Shown here piece by piece: positions 33,914 through 45,416 of a DNA stretch of 64,000 nucleotides. Position 1 is the stretch's first letter. Each line of letters starts with the position of its first letter. Below the pieces are notes generated by a model. The model saw only the letters and a program-made list of their open reading frames with translations. It had not been told where the DNA came from and searched no databases. Position numbers and translations under genes: made by a program. The stretch is from Reticulitermes speratus (taxonomy: Eukaryota > Arthropoda > Insecta > Blattodea > Rhinotermitidae). Where the stretch lies: contig JAJKFL010000039.1 in the NCBI GenBank assembly GCA_021186555.1, positions 18,580,733 through 18,644,732 on the forward strand, in the 5' to 3' direction.

Positions 33914-34100
33914 TGTCTTCCGAAGAAGTAACAGGGTTTTGAAGAAGAAGCAGGGATCCGAAGAAGAAACGAGGCTCTGAATAAGATGTAGGGTTTCGAA
34001 GAAGAAACAGACTTCTGAAATTAAACAGGGTTCCTTAGGTTAGACATTGTTCAAATAAGGAATATAGTTCCGAGGAAGAAATAGGTTTCCGAACAGTGAT
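33914..34100. repeat. Degenerate tandem repeat, about 20-24 bp unit (GAAGAAGAAACAGGGTTCC)
   Basis: Units such as GAAGAAGTAACAGGGTTTT, GAAGAAGAAGCAGGGATCC, GAAGAAGAAACGAGGCTCT, AATAAGATGTAGGGTTTC and GAAGAAGAAACAGACTTCT follow head to tail with increasing divergence. All frames contain stops, so it is not a coding repeat. Confidence 0.75.
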
Positions 34101-34134
34101 AACTGTTCTCCCAAAGTCCTAATAGAAATATTCT

Positions 34135-34448
34135 CCTGGCATAGTATTTTTTTTTTTGGATGGTGAAGGGCCCCGCAGCAGACGCTACGGACGCACCGCA
34201 TCCTTAAGGCTTCTTGTGCAAACCTTGTGATGAAGATAAGCAGTTTTTTTTTACCAAGTTTTACAATTAATGGAGCACCAGTGGAATGCAATTGGCAAGG
34301 GAAAACCGACAACTCGGAGAAAAACCTGTCCCAGTGTCACTTTGTCCACCACAAATCTCACATGGACTGACCCGGGATCGAACCCGGGCCTCCGCGGTGA
34401 GAGGCCGGCGACTAACCGCCTGAGTCATGGCACGGCCCTGGCGTAGTA
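34135..34448 (-). mobile_element. SINE family A, copy 4, full length with target-site duplication
   Basis: The minus-strand head near 34437 has an A box with one change (TGACTCAGGCGG) and an intact B box (GGGTTCGATCCCGG). The body and CTACGGACGCACCGCAT tail block match copies 1-3. The A-rich 3' end is a T run at 34149-34157 on the plus strand. Flanks CCTGGCATAGTA (34135-34146) and CCTGGCGTAGTA (34437-34448) form a 12-bp target-site duplication with one change. Confidence 0.92.
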
Positions 34449-35945
34449 ATATTGTGACTAAATACAGTTCGTTTTTATAAACGCGCAGTCTCATTCAATA
34501 ACCGCACTTCATATCTGCCGGCCTGTATCCTCACATCCCATAAATGTTCACAGTCACAGCTGTCGAAAACTTGTCACGTTACTTGATGGTGATGGACGTG
34601 TGTTGCTCTGTAACACTGTCGATGATGCTATGGATGTTGATTTGATGAAGCAATGTGATATGTTTGTGTAGGCCCATCTCTTACATCGTAGAAAGTGAAG
34701 TGCAGGAACAGCTGATGTGAAAGCGACCGATTGACGACGACCCGTGGCCTGGCAGAGCACGTGCCGTTGTTAAGTGTTGAATAAAGGAGCACGCCTACTG
34801 CTGCCAGGCAATAAACATGGAGCAGCAAGTGGCACATAAATCCTGAAACGGTTACACTGATAAGAGCAGTCGTGATACGGGAGATTGCTGCTCATTTACA
34901 CTGGTTGTTAGTGCGTATTAAAATGTAAGGCGCAGAGACATATCAGGCGCTGTAAGTGAGATTATGTAGCATATGACACGCAAATAGTCGTTATACGCGA
35001 TAATCAGGCATAGGGGTAATGACAGACGACGTATCAGCCGTCCATAAGGACCACCGATGGTGGCAATGGGGGCAGTGGGTGAGACTTAGGTAAGGATGTG
35101 CATTATTTATGAAACGCACACATGTAACAGAACCGACAATAATAGAATGGATACGTCATATGTCAGATACTGATAACGATACGTAATATACCAAACGTAA
35201 ATAGTCGCGATGAATTGTACGCCTAGCAGATACTGTACACAATACGTCGGGTACCAGTATCAACGGTAAATAACAATCCGTAAGACACATGGCGCGTATT
35301 CGTGTTTCTAGCCACGTGTTTATACCAGAAGCTAATCAACGGATTACGAAAACGGATGTATTGACAGCTATATACATTACCGGGGATGTAATTTTGGTTC
35401 GGTATCAGTCACATGCAAAAGACATGCAATCTTCATTTAGATCCACAACTTATATTTGACACATTGTTTTATAGCCCACGGTTTATATTTAAAGCAATAC
35501 AAGAATCACAGTTTATGTCTCCATACAGTGAGTGTGCAGTGTTTATTGCGTTACCAACAATAGGGAGAGGAGTCCTAACTTGGGGGAAGTAAGTTCCTCC
35601 GAAACATTGGTACTTTTGTACAAGACAACACTGCGTCACGTCGTTCGGGACACTGTTCAGCGTACAGAAACTGGTTCATTGAAAGAATGCGAGTTCAAAT
35701 GAGTAATGTAAAATGTCAATGAGCGAAAGTGTAAAGTGCTTGTATGAGTAATCCAAATTCTTTAGTTATGTATGTTAGACTGATAAATGTTTTAAAACCA
35801 TTTGAGGACGCGTTTACTTTTAGTGATATAAAGAGTTTATCTTGTTTTTCAAAAGCTTTAAAATTATATATTAATAAGAACCAAATATCGTCTAGGATTT
35901 TTGAAGCTTAATGAACTCGTGAGATTCCAGGGCATTCCACTGCAT

Positions 35946-35946
<1 letters not shown>
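34449..35946. other. No gene; one possible decayed hammerhead-like stem
   Basis: No recognisable coding frame. At about 35579-35615 GGGGGAA-GTAAG-TTCCTCC is followed by GAAACATTGG, which resembles the helix II plus GAAAC part of the motif seen elsewhere, but the CTGANGA part is not kept. Confidence 0.4.

Positions 35947-35985
<39 letters not shown>
35947..35985. repeat. (CA)n microsatellite
   Basis: An uninterrupted run of 19.5 CA units. Confidence 0.97.
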
Positions 35986-35988
<3 letters not shown>

Positions 35989-36602
35989 ACGGCTCGATTA
36001 CTCTTGGCTTCTGAAAAGAGGACGAAATGAAAAAAAAAAAAAAGAACTAAGGAACTTCATATTTCTTCCGTGGGTCAGTGCATAGAAGTTAACCTGAACG
36101 GTGATTGATCAAAGGGTGAAGGAAGGAGCTAGAAGACGAGTAAGAGACTGTAATCTAATATAATTGGCTTGCATTTCTGGAGACTGAATATGTGCACACG
36201 TTTGTGTATTCAAGCTCAAAATTTTATGATTTGTTCCTTCTGTACTTTCACCTATATATTTTTAAGCTGGCTTTCGCCATGGAACTTGTTGGTAAAGCAA
36301 TATAAAGACAAGTTTAGGTCTTAAGGGTTTTGTAGCTTCAAAACTGTTGAGTGGTTTACTTAATTTATCTCGAAAAAGCGAAATCAAATTTCTCTTCCGT
36401 TATTATTTTACCTTACTTTAGGTTATTTCTTTCTGTTATTTCTGTGTCTTCTCTTTTACTTTCAAAGACCAGCAGAATGTAACTGGAAGGTAAGTGTCAA
36501 GTTAGCTGAAGAATTGTTACAAGCACTGTTATGAAGTACGTTTAGCTCTCTGGTGCTTGGGATGACTGAGTATAAAGCAGATTTAATTATGTAGGCAGTA
36601 AT
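35986..36602. other. No gene recognised
   Basis: A run of 14 A lies near 36030-36043. Nothing else is supported. Confidence 0.45.
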
Positions 36603-36879
36603 GTGAATAAGTGCCGATCCCAGTGGCCGCGCAGTCTAAGGCGTGGGTCTGCGGCAGCTCGCTTGCTGGGATTGCGAGTTCAAATCCCGCAGGGGGATGG
36701 ATGTCTGTCTGTTGTGAGTGTTGTGTGTTGTCAGGTAGAGGTCTCTGCGTCGGGCTGATCACTCGTCCAGAGGCGTCCTACCGAGTGTGGTGTGTCTGAG
36801 TGTGATCGTGAAGCCTCGATAATGAGGAGGCCCTGGCCCACTAGGGACTGTTGCGCCATGAAAAGAAAATAGTGAATAA
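36603..36879 (+). mobile_element. SINE family C, copy 2, full length with target-site duplication
   Basis: The head GCCGATCCCAGTGGCCGCGC, B box AGTTCAAATCCCG, body GTTGTGTGTTGTCAGGTAG, CTCTGCGTCGGGCTGATCAC, CAGAGGCGTCCTACCGAGTG and GTGTGATCGTGAAGCC, then a 3' domain with GGAGGCCCTGGCCCACTAGG and TTGCGCCATG and an A-rich end (AAAAGAAAAT). GTGAATAA at 36603-36610 and 36872-36879 flanks it. It is the only family C copy here with a complete 3' domain. Confidence 0.9.
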
Positions 36880-38510
36880 CTAATTTTGATATGGTAGTCT
36901 GAAATTGGATTGCTGTTATTAAAAGTGTTAAAAGACACAAAACTGGATGATACTGAAGTGCGTCCCACCCCTTCCCCCTTCCCAACGTTCTCATACCCAA
37001 TTGTACGTCTATGCAGTAACACTAGTAAATGCGAACACAAAAGCCACATTTTAATCGTTGCTAAAATTTCGTTACGTTAATATGTCCTTGCCTGTAGAGT
37101 ATTTACCGTGTTCAGTGTGTAAGGAAATGTAAACCTGTAACGAGTCACAACATTGGAGCAGCCACGGACAGGATAATTTTGTTATTGCTCTCTTGTACTT
37201 GTATCCAGTTTTCCAGTGTTTCAAGTAATGGTATTTTCTACTAAGGACGCTTGGAAACATTGTGGGAAAGTAGATAATAAGATCGGGATATAATGTAATT
37301 GAACATAACGGACAATTTGTTACAATCAGGGATGTTAAACTGATAATCTCTGTCAAACTAACATGTCTTTTATCTTCCTTAGCCTTGTGATTCCACGGAC
37401 AGCCATAAAGGGTTTTGATGTACTTTTCTTTAGCGCATGAAAGGGGAATGTTTTTTTTTCTGTTTGTGAACTGAAATTCCACCAGGGATACAATTTATCA
37501 CATTGTTGTGTTTAAACGGGGGATCTACAGACAGCAAGACTTTACTGATTAACTCTATGTTGCATCATCTTCTTTAAAAAGATGATAGTTATTTGAATGA
37601 TAAGCAGTATATAGAAGATGAGGGTTCATTAGCTACTGTTTTTACAAGATTTCTTCTTCGATCTTCCCATAAACCAGTTGAATATAATTCAATATTTCAC
37701 ACAATTCGAGACCAGTCTTAATACTATTTCCTTGTCTGCGCCTAGTTCTCTAAATGAGCCTTTTCCCTTGACGTTTTACAACTGAAACTTTATAAATTTA
37801 TTTACTGTTAATTTTGCCATGCATGTTAATGTCACTTCCATCTCCTCCAAGTTGATTCAGTAACTCAGCAGCCGTGTTTGATGAAGCGAAAAATTTACGA
37901 GACGCTGTTGGTGTAATTTTCTTCGCCCTTCTATTACCTTATGTTCTGTAGAGCCATTTATTTTCTCACAACTGTATTCTCAAACACTGTCAATATATGT
38001 TACGTAACAGGCTTATGTCTACTTAGCGTGACATGCCAAGTAATCGTACGCCTCTATTACTGAAGCCTATTCAAAGAACTGTGTTTATTGCGTATTTTAT
38101 TTGTGTGGCATTTACTGAAGAGTTTCTCAATTCTTGAAATATATGAAAGAATAGTGATTTACGCAGAACAGGAATTAATTGGATAGACAGATATGTGGCC
38201 TATTTTAAGACTGTGTCCTAAGATTCGCCTGGAGAATTTGTTGGAAACCATTACACACATCAATGAAAATAGCGGTTGTTCCACTGACTTTCGTACCAAC
38301 AACTTTGCAAATACACTTCCATGAGTTACCTCTGAGATAACCTGCTCGGCTGGTTCGTTAAACATATTATACATTCGAAGAATGACTATAATTAATGGGA
38401 GTTTACAGATACTGGACATAATGTGTGGCTTGCATGAAAACAAAACTTCTTGAAACATTTCCCAATGTCGTGAACATTTAATGGCATACAAGGGGCCACT
38501 CAGATTCCTG
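36880..38510. other. No gene recognised
   Basis: Two frames above 130 codons lie on the minus strand (37072-37482 and 38159-38572). Neither shows a known domain and the second overlaps a SINE. A short perfect hairpin, CATCTTCTTTAAAAAGATGA, lies at 37565-37585. Confidence 0.45.
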
Positions 38511-38657
38511 TTCAGTGGTACCAGAGGCGCTTTCCCCGAAGCTAAATTTGACGGAACCTTGAAGCTGACCACTCACCCCATCTACTGTTGAGGTTAAGAA
38601 TGAATGGAGCTATAACTTCACTGTCCCATATATCTTCATGGCAGGCATAGGGGCAAG
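38511..38657 (+). mobile_element. SINE family D, copy 5 (plus strand fragment)
   Basis: In this orientation the element reads head to tail: GGTACCAGAGGCGCTTTCCC, AGCTGACCACTCACCCCATC, GAGGTTAAGAATGAATGGAG, CTATAACTTCACTG, TCATGGCAGGCATAGGG. These are inverse complements of blocks in the copy at 28.6 kb. The tRNA-like head is missing. Confidence 0.7.
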
Positions 38658-40204
38658 TGTATCTTTACCATTTACCGTACAGCTACAAATACTTTATGGT
38701 TCAATGGAGTTTTATTCGATTTGTATCTGCAGTAAATCACTGTCAAGCACATGGGGGGTTTGCGGAATTACAACGAATATATTTGGAAAATACGTACTTG
38801 TAAGTGGGAATATAATAAGTGAAACAATGGGAAAAGGGGAAAAGATTTGTTATTTAACTTTACAGTCTTGTGTCGCAGACGGTAGACTCTGCTGTCCATT
38901 ACTCTGTCACGTTGCTGCAGGACTAGGTCTTAAGATTTATGACACGTCGCGTCGTTTCGACCCAGTGAAGTTGTAATCACGGCACTGGCCGCCACTGATC
39001 TTTAAGCCGTCCTTACTCCCCTCACCCCAGCACTATTGGATGCTGTCAGCTGCCGGTGAAAACGTCTACCTGGACGGGGCAGATTTTATATAAAACTTCG
39101 TTCTGAACTTGCGCTGTCGAAATCATTAATCCGATTGTGAATACAGAACGAGAATGTAATTTTGAACCTAAGGTGTTTCGTAAAAGGAAAAGAATAGGCT
39201 TTAGGGATCATCATGTTGCCTGGTTGTTTGTCTCCTAACTTCAACTTTTGAGCCATTTGACCAATTTTTACCAGTTTATTCTTTGTCCTGCTTGTAGGTG
39301 CGTCGAATTTTGTTGTTTGCAAGTGTGTCCACTGCGGGAACTTGTGTTCATGACTACTGCCGTTTCGCATTGTTCTGTTCATGCTTACAGTCGCGGGGAA
39401 TTCTTAGTCATATTTTTCGTGTGGCCTATTATGTTTAGTCTTCTTTTTAGCTCATAAAAACAAACGACAAATTCTTCTTATTACGTAGCAAGGGCTTCGT
39501 GTCTAATTGTACAGTAAAATCCTACTTAGTAATTAACACAGCAGGTTAATTGGATAGCCTGCCGGTGTCGCATATGCTGTCCACATGACCTGGGGTGGGG
39601 TCATCAATTTCATGTGAAGGTCACACTGTGTATGAAGTAATTCACCAGATTCGAATCAAACTACTAAACTAGCTTTGACGCATGTTAAAAAATAAATAAA
39701 CATACATACAAGCAAATAAATAAGCACTCAGATTATTCAGTTGTGTGGCTGGCCGCATTCTGTAATTAAAGATCAGTGCGCAGGCCGCTTACAGTGAACT
39801 GGCGGGCCGCGTGTTGGAAACGCATGATGTGACATGAAAAGTTTCGTTAACGAAGTACCGTGTCCAGCTCAAAGCGGAACAGGCTCTTGAAATCTACAGA
39901 CCCACTCATACAGTCCACATTAAAAACCTGTACTATATTTTATTATATAGACTTAATATAATATAATAATAATAATAAACTGTTCTCACCACCAAGTAGG
40001 CAACCAACTCCGATAAACAGGATATCAAAACAGCACAGGTTATTCAACTTTTATACAACTTTGAACATTTTAACCAATGTAAGACTCGAAACAACCAACA
40101 ACTACAATTTTCACCTTTTATTTGTTTTAAACGGTGTATATGCACAATTGTAAAGAATTCATGTTTTGCTATGTAAACAATTGTACCAGTTGGTGTAAAT
40201 AGTG
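38658..40204. other. No gene; fragment shared with 51.75 kb
   Basis: At 39205-39275 GATCATCATGTTGCCTGG, GTTTGTCTCCTAACTTCAAC and TTTGAGCCATTTGACC parallel 51757-51815, an interspersed repeat without visible ends. The 112-codon frame at 38638-38976 begins inside a SINE and is not recognised. ATAATAATAATAATAA lies at 39960-39977. Confidence 0.45.
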
Positions 40205-40280
40205 TGTGATTTGAGATGATGAGTCCCTGAGGATGAACCCAAATTAGGGGTTCGAAACATATAGCACAGTGAAATTACAC
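40205..40280 (+). ncRNA. Solitary hammerhead-like motif 2
   Basis: From 40227: CTGAGGA, an extra T, GAACCC-AAATTA-GGGGTTC (six-pair helix II), GAAACATATA. The core fits CTGANGA and GAAA. Helix I pairing with the upstream GTCC is poor, so this copy looks decayed. It is a single motif without an inverted partner. Confidence 0.55.
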
Positions 40281-40348
40281 AATTAATGTGATTAAATTGT
40301 ACATTTGTCGGACTATAAATATATATTTATTATATAATTTACCGCATA

Positions 40349-40545
40349 GGCCGATCCTGGTGGCCGTGCGGTCTAGTGCCTACGTCTGCAGCCGCTGGAT
40401 TGCTGGATCACGGGTTCGAATCCCGCTGAGGGCATGGATGTTCGTCTCTTGTGTTTGTTGTGTGTTGTGTAGGTAGCGGCCTCTGCGACGAGCTGATCAC
40501 TCGTTCAGAGGAGTCCTACCGGGTATGTCTGCGTGTGATCTAGAA
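40349..40545 (+). mobile_element. SINE family C, copy 3
   Basis: The head GGCCGATCCTGGTGGCCGTG and a perfect B box (GGGTTCGAATCCCGC) precede the body TTGTTGTGTGTTGTGTAGG, GCGGCCTCTGCGACGAGCTG, CAGAGGAGTCCTACCGGG and TGCGTGTGATC. The 3' domain present in copy 2 is absent. The overlapping 106-codon minus-strand frame (40497-40817) is not recognised. Confidence 0.85.
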
Positions 40546-42889
40546 AACTTACCACTACCCACAGATTCACAGAACCGGCTACAAAAACGTACCCTCGCAA
40601 CAGATTCTGCTTCCTGGAGTTTTTGTTCAACTGTCAATATGTATCCTTTCAGCCGATGCAATTTTGTGACTGCATATACAGATGATCGTGACACGCCATT
40701 TTCCTGTGATAACCATCTTAAAGATTTCCATGCATATGCTTTTAATTGTGTTTCAGTACCAAATAATGTTTGTTCTGAAAAAACACGCCGTATGTGATGT
40801 CGCTTCTTCATTAACAAGGAACCACTCGTGCTGCGACCGATTTCGTTGCTGAATGATAGGGTTCCGCTTTCAGCTGGATTCCCTCTACTCTAACAGCTTT
40901 TATGAGGGAAAGAGTTCTCCTTTAAAAAAGCGATTAATTTTATAAGATAATAGGAATACCAAAGTGTTTTTCCACGTCTGTTGGACAATATTGTCAGATA
41001 CATTTATTAGAACGAGTGAGGCTTAACAAAGCCTGAAGCGTTACTGCTTTCGGCAGATTGATTATTTTCTTCTACAAAATAAAAACAGTAATATTTTCTT
41101 CTTTTTTTTTCTTTGCCCAAAGAGAACGAAGGTAAATTCACAGAACGCTACGTTGCAAATCGTTGTGGGCACGTCTGAAGACCTTTAAGTGAGATAAACC
41201 TGAAATAGTTTTATTTAAATGAAATTAGTTTAGTAATTCTGTAAACGAAACTTGCAGATATATGGATATACGATGGTACTACGCTTTCTAACGTCTTACA
41301 CAACTACTTTCGGACTGGTAGCCGCTGGAACTCCTAACACTGGTCCACGTCCGGTAGAGCACAGATCCTTTATGCCATGAACAAACAGTTTGTCCAGTGT
41401 ACTGGCTGTCATTCGTCACGCGACTGATACACTCGTCATTGAAACAGGTGCCCAATTACGCTGATAAGGGCAGCTGGGGCTCCAGTCTTGTGAGTGGGCA
41501 TATGAACCTGCATTAGCATTTCTCAGTGTAGAAAACTGTGTTGATAATTATTCTACATACTCGTACACTCATTAAAAGTAGAGGAAGGAAGTGCCAAAAG
41601 AACTTCAAACTACGTGGCGTTGCATGTTGATGCAACAAATAAAGAGGACTGGAGTTAGTGGGGAAAGGAAGGAAAAAGAATGGAGGAATAATAAATGAAA
41701 GTAAAGAAGACGAGAAAAACGAGGAAGACGGGAACAGAAAGTGGGAAAGACAATTATTAAAAGAGATACAAAGCAAGAAAGAAAGCACTGGAGTGAAGGA
41801 TATGAATATGCAAAACTACAACACGTCGACAGATGTCGTAAAACTTTCTGATTATAATGTACTTAAACTGGTATCTGCAGGTGTCTTTATTTTACACTTG
41901 TAGATGAATTACCATTTTGCACACCAATTTAAATGTGTTGCAGGATCCTCGTCGAAACTTCAGGTATTAAGACGAATGATGGAGCAGCGAAGCTTATTGT
42001 ATCGCCTATGCTATTGTGTATTAGTGTTTTTCTGCACATACAGGTGTAGACGACAAACCCCCGTCGCATTTGAAACCACTGAACCGACGGAGTGTTTACC
42101 TGGCCGCAATAATTATCTTGACAGCCGTCTGGCATACCAGATAAGTTTGTTTGAGCATGGTAACGAAATAACAAAAAGCTTTTAACATTTTCATTTTTGA
42201 TTGAAACCCACAGTCAGGCTAAAAAAATATGACAGTATCAGCTTACTTGTGGCTGCATCTGAACCGCGTTGCTTTGTTGCGGCAGTAATGATCGTCGGAA
42301 TAATTAGAGTTTCCAAATGCTTTACAATTGGAAGATAGGAATTTTGATTCTGCCTATTAAAATGTGATGCAAAAGGCGTAACAGTGAACTGTATTATTTT
42401 TGTTGACAGACTGAAAACGTTACTACTGCATTTGTTACGAAACGTGCCTACATTTTAATATCATCAAAGGATTAATAATGAACTCATAAATAACAAAGAT
42501 ATTAAAGTCACAATCACAGAGTTTGTATGACTGGAAAATATTCTCTCTGAAACGTAATCCTCACTTTGTCTAGTTCTCTTATTTTGTAAGGGATGGTAGA
42601 ATTATACTCTTATCATGTCCATATGTGTTTCTTCTAATACGTTTTCAGATAATTGACGGATTTCCGTGAAACTTGCTACTGATATCATGCCCTCGAGGCC
42701 GTTTTTTATGTGTAATTTTCAGTTTCCTGCCATGGGTAATGTCGAAATGCATATCGTGTGAACTTCCGCGGTGGTAGCGACACCAGCAGGTCGCCGAGCT
42801 TTGTGCGGTTTTGGGTCTCCAAACAATTTGTAGACGCATGAAGATTATGGTTCTCTGATGTGATGCGCCATAGTCTGGTAGATGAATAC
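40546..42889. other. No gene; purine-rich tract
   Basis: At 41640-41790 one strand is strongly purine-rich (GGGGAAAGGAAGG, AAAAACGAGGAAGACG), producing a Lys/Glu-rich chance frame (41658-41903). The remaining frames (41904-42185, 41929-42174) are unrecognised. Confidence 0.5.
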
Positions 42890-43368
42890 CTTCTCTTCTT
42901 CTTCTTCTTCTTCTTCGGTGGCACTACAGTCCAATGCGGACCTTCGCCTCCTTAATGGCCCTCTCCCAGTCCACTCCACTCTATCCGACTGTTCCGATGC
43001 CACATTTTAGGTTTCCTAGCGGTCAGCTTTTTACAGTGACAGGTTGTCAGCCTGTCGCCCAACCCCCAACCTGGAGGGCCAGTCCACCGAATATATAACA
43101 CCCGGGGCAGGGTGGCCCAGCTATATCCCCAGGCACTGGGTACCCATTTTGGTCGCCTTTTACGACCTGCATGGGCTGCAGTGGAACTATTCTTTTCCCC
43201 GGTCACCACACGGGGAAGTTGCTTCTCTTAGTCTGGTACCTACCCTTTGACCTGTCCGGCTTGGGAGGCCCTACCAGTAGCTACGCTACCGCCGGCATAG
43301 CTCTCTGGGTCAATGGTACACACAAGCCCCACCACCACGACCAGGTGGAAGCACCATCGGTGGGGAGA
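42890..43368 (-). mobile_element. Retroelement 3' end with (GAA)n tail, minus strand
   Basis: The GC-rich block is read on the minus strand. It includes GTCGTAAAAGGCGACCAAAA, GGGTACCCAGTGCC, ACAACCTGTCACTGTAAAAA, AGGAAACCTAAAATGTGGCA, GGAGTGGACTGGGAGAGGGC and GTCCGCATTGGACTGTAGTG, and ends in a (GAA)n run at 42890-42917. The last coding-like words read DWERAIKEAKVRIGL then a stop, similar in style to LINE C-termini. Blocks of this kind recur in many arthropod genomes, from memory. Its autonomous parent is not known to me. Confidence 0.6.
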
Positions 43369-43751
43369 TGAATACCTACCTTTCAGAAAAATAATGGATA
43401 GAGTGTGGAGGTAGTAGGTTTTACAGAAACGTTGGTACCTCCTCTACAAAAACGCACATTCACTCCTAGAAGACTAATCTTGATTCTTACTGCCACGAGA
43501 ACCCTTAAATGTCACTTGTACCTTACAAAGGTAAAACACGTGACACTGATGCAAATTCCGCATGTAACTGTCCGTTTTATGGCGATTGTTAATGAACAGT
43601 TGCAGCTAGGCATGTGTTTGTGTTTGGACAGATCGTGAACATACTAACACATTTCGTAGTGTTGTACGTGATCACGGGTAGGTTAATAAATTGTGTAATC
43701 ATGAATTTATATTTCCTGCTAGCCATACGAGACGGAAACGTGTCGTTATAT

Positions 43752-43810
43752 GCGTTGTCAATTTACGCTTCGGTTTTCTCTATGCGTTTTCAGTTTACGC
43801 TTCGGTTTTC
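43752..43810. repeat. Two-unit 32-bp tandem duplication
   Basis: GCGTTGTCAATTTACGCTTC plus GGTTTTC at 43752-43778 is repeated at 43784-43810 as GCGTTTTCAGTTTACGCTTC plus GGTTTTC. Two substitutions separate the units. Confidence 0.85.
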
Positions 43811-45416
43811 AAGAACGAAACTATTATGTACATTGTGGTATGCCTTCTACTGTACATACCACATGTGTATTTGACCCGTCACACAAAACGAAGTTATTGT
43901 CTTTGATTTTTAAAGTTGTGGATCGCCATTGGTTTAGCAACATTCCAATGCATTGAGTAAGTTTTCTGTAGTGCTTAAATTGCGTCAGACTAATTACAGT
44001 TTTGACCAATATATCCATTGATATTCATTATTTGGAATTCAATTTTCTGCTTACACAAACAGATTGCCTTTCCTACTCAATCAGGAGCATAATAATCAGT
44101 GAATGTAAGTTAAAATATATGTTTAGTGTATTGTTTCCCTTGTGTTAGGGTCACGCCATTTCAAAATTCATGGAGAATATAGAGAGATCACGTGCCTGGA
44201 AAATTGGTTTGTCATGGTAAAGTAAATTAAATTTTAAAGCGGTGTTAATTGAAATGTTCGTGCTAATATCGCTGCGGTCACTCTTTGATAACGACAGAAA
44301 ACAGGTTTATGGTTTTTATACATGATAGATGAAAAGATAGAGTTGTCAGTATGATTAATTAAACGTTTTCTAAAAAGTCTTATCGCGAAAAATATTAGTG
44401 GGTAATGTAGACCTGTATTTCAAAATGTACGATTATAACGCTCTTCAAAGTTCTGTTTGGCCCAGCAGTCGTATTATCTTATCATTCTTCGCGTTTGCTA
44501 CATAAATCTCTGCAGATGGCACAGAGTTGCAAGGCAACGGTGTAATCAAACATAGAAGTCCCGATTGTGAGCTCCATATTGTGTGGATTTTATGACTTTC
44601 AATGCTACTGACGTGATACTTTGTTTTTGAAACAAATCCCTCTTCTTTGGACGTCTTTGGTGAATGACAGTATCAGTGAAAAGAAACGTCCCGCCATCTC
44701 CTGACACTTCACGGGAAGCATTTGCAGCAACCCGCAAACCGAATTATGAATTATTCCGGAAGATACAATACGGAGTAAGTGAAATCCAGATACAGCGCCT
44801 CGTTCACTTAGCGCCCATGAAATTTGGTGAACAGAAATTCCCTATTATACAGGATTTCGATTTATCCTCACCCCCTATATACAACCACTAATTGCAATGA
44901 ACAATCAGAGCGCTATGTCGGGGGTTTACTGTAACTTTTTTTAACATTTCATCACAAAAACATTGAAACCAGACACAACATCTATGGCGCTGCATTAATG
45001 AAGCCTTTTTTTCTATCATCCGGGTATTCATTTCTTCAAGTGACATAATGAGGGGCATATACTAGTTACATTCAACATTGTATACATAATAACATATGCG
45101 ACATTTGTGTAGCATATTGATTGCATTATAATGACGGGCATTTTATTGTGTTTTTAAATTGTGATATGGGATGAAAGAGGGCAGGTTAGTATGCATAAAT
45201 GGACGAGAAAATGTTTAAAGTATATAAATAATTTAAATGACCGGCTTCTAAAAATATTGTGTCCTTTTACTCGCTTTTATCTCCGTTATTTGAAAAGAAT
45301 AAACGTTGGCCTTCCGGTAACAGAATAAGAGAAATGTCACCTCGAAGAGAGATTTTCTGAATACTCGTCTAACTTGAATGTATTATCTAGGCGTGACCTG
45401 GAAATTATAACTAACT
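43811..45416. other. No gene recognised
   Basis: Short frames only (for example 44664-44891, 75 codons). No element ends are visible. Confidence 0.45.

Noticed and set aside
33900..34100. Coding repeat (GAA-rich acidic or lysine-rich protein)
   Set aside because: All frames are interrupted by stops and the units drift in length.
38159..38572. 137-codon minus-strand gene
   Set aside because: Its first codons lie inside the SINE family D fragment at 38511-38657 and the rest is unrecognised.
41658..41903. Lys/Glu-rich protein
   Set aside because: The composition follows from a purine-rich DNA strand and no domain is visible.
43405..43450. Another hammerhead-like motif (GAAACGTTGGTACC)
   Set aside because: There is no helix II stem and no CTGANGA upstream, so only the GAAACGTTGG word is shared.
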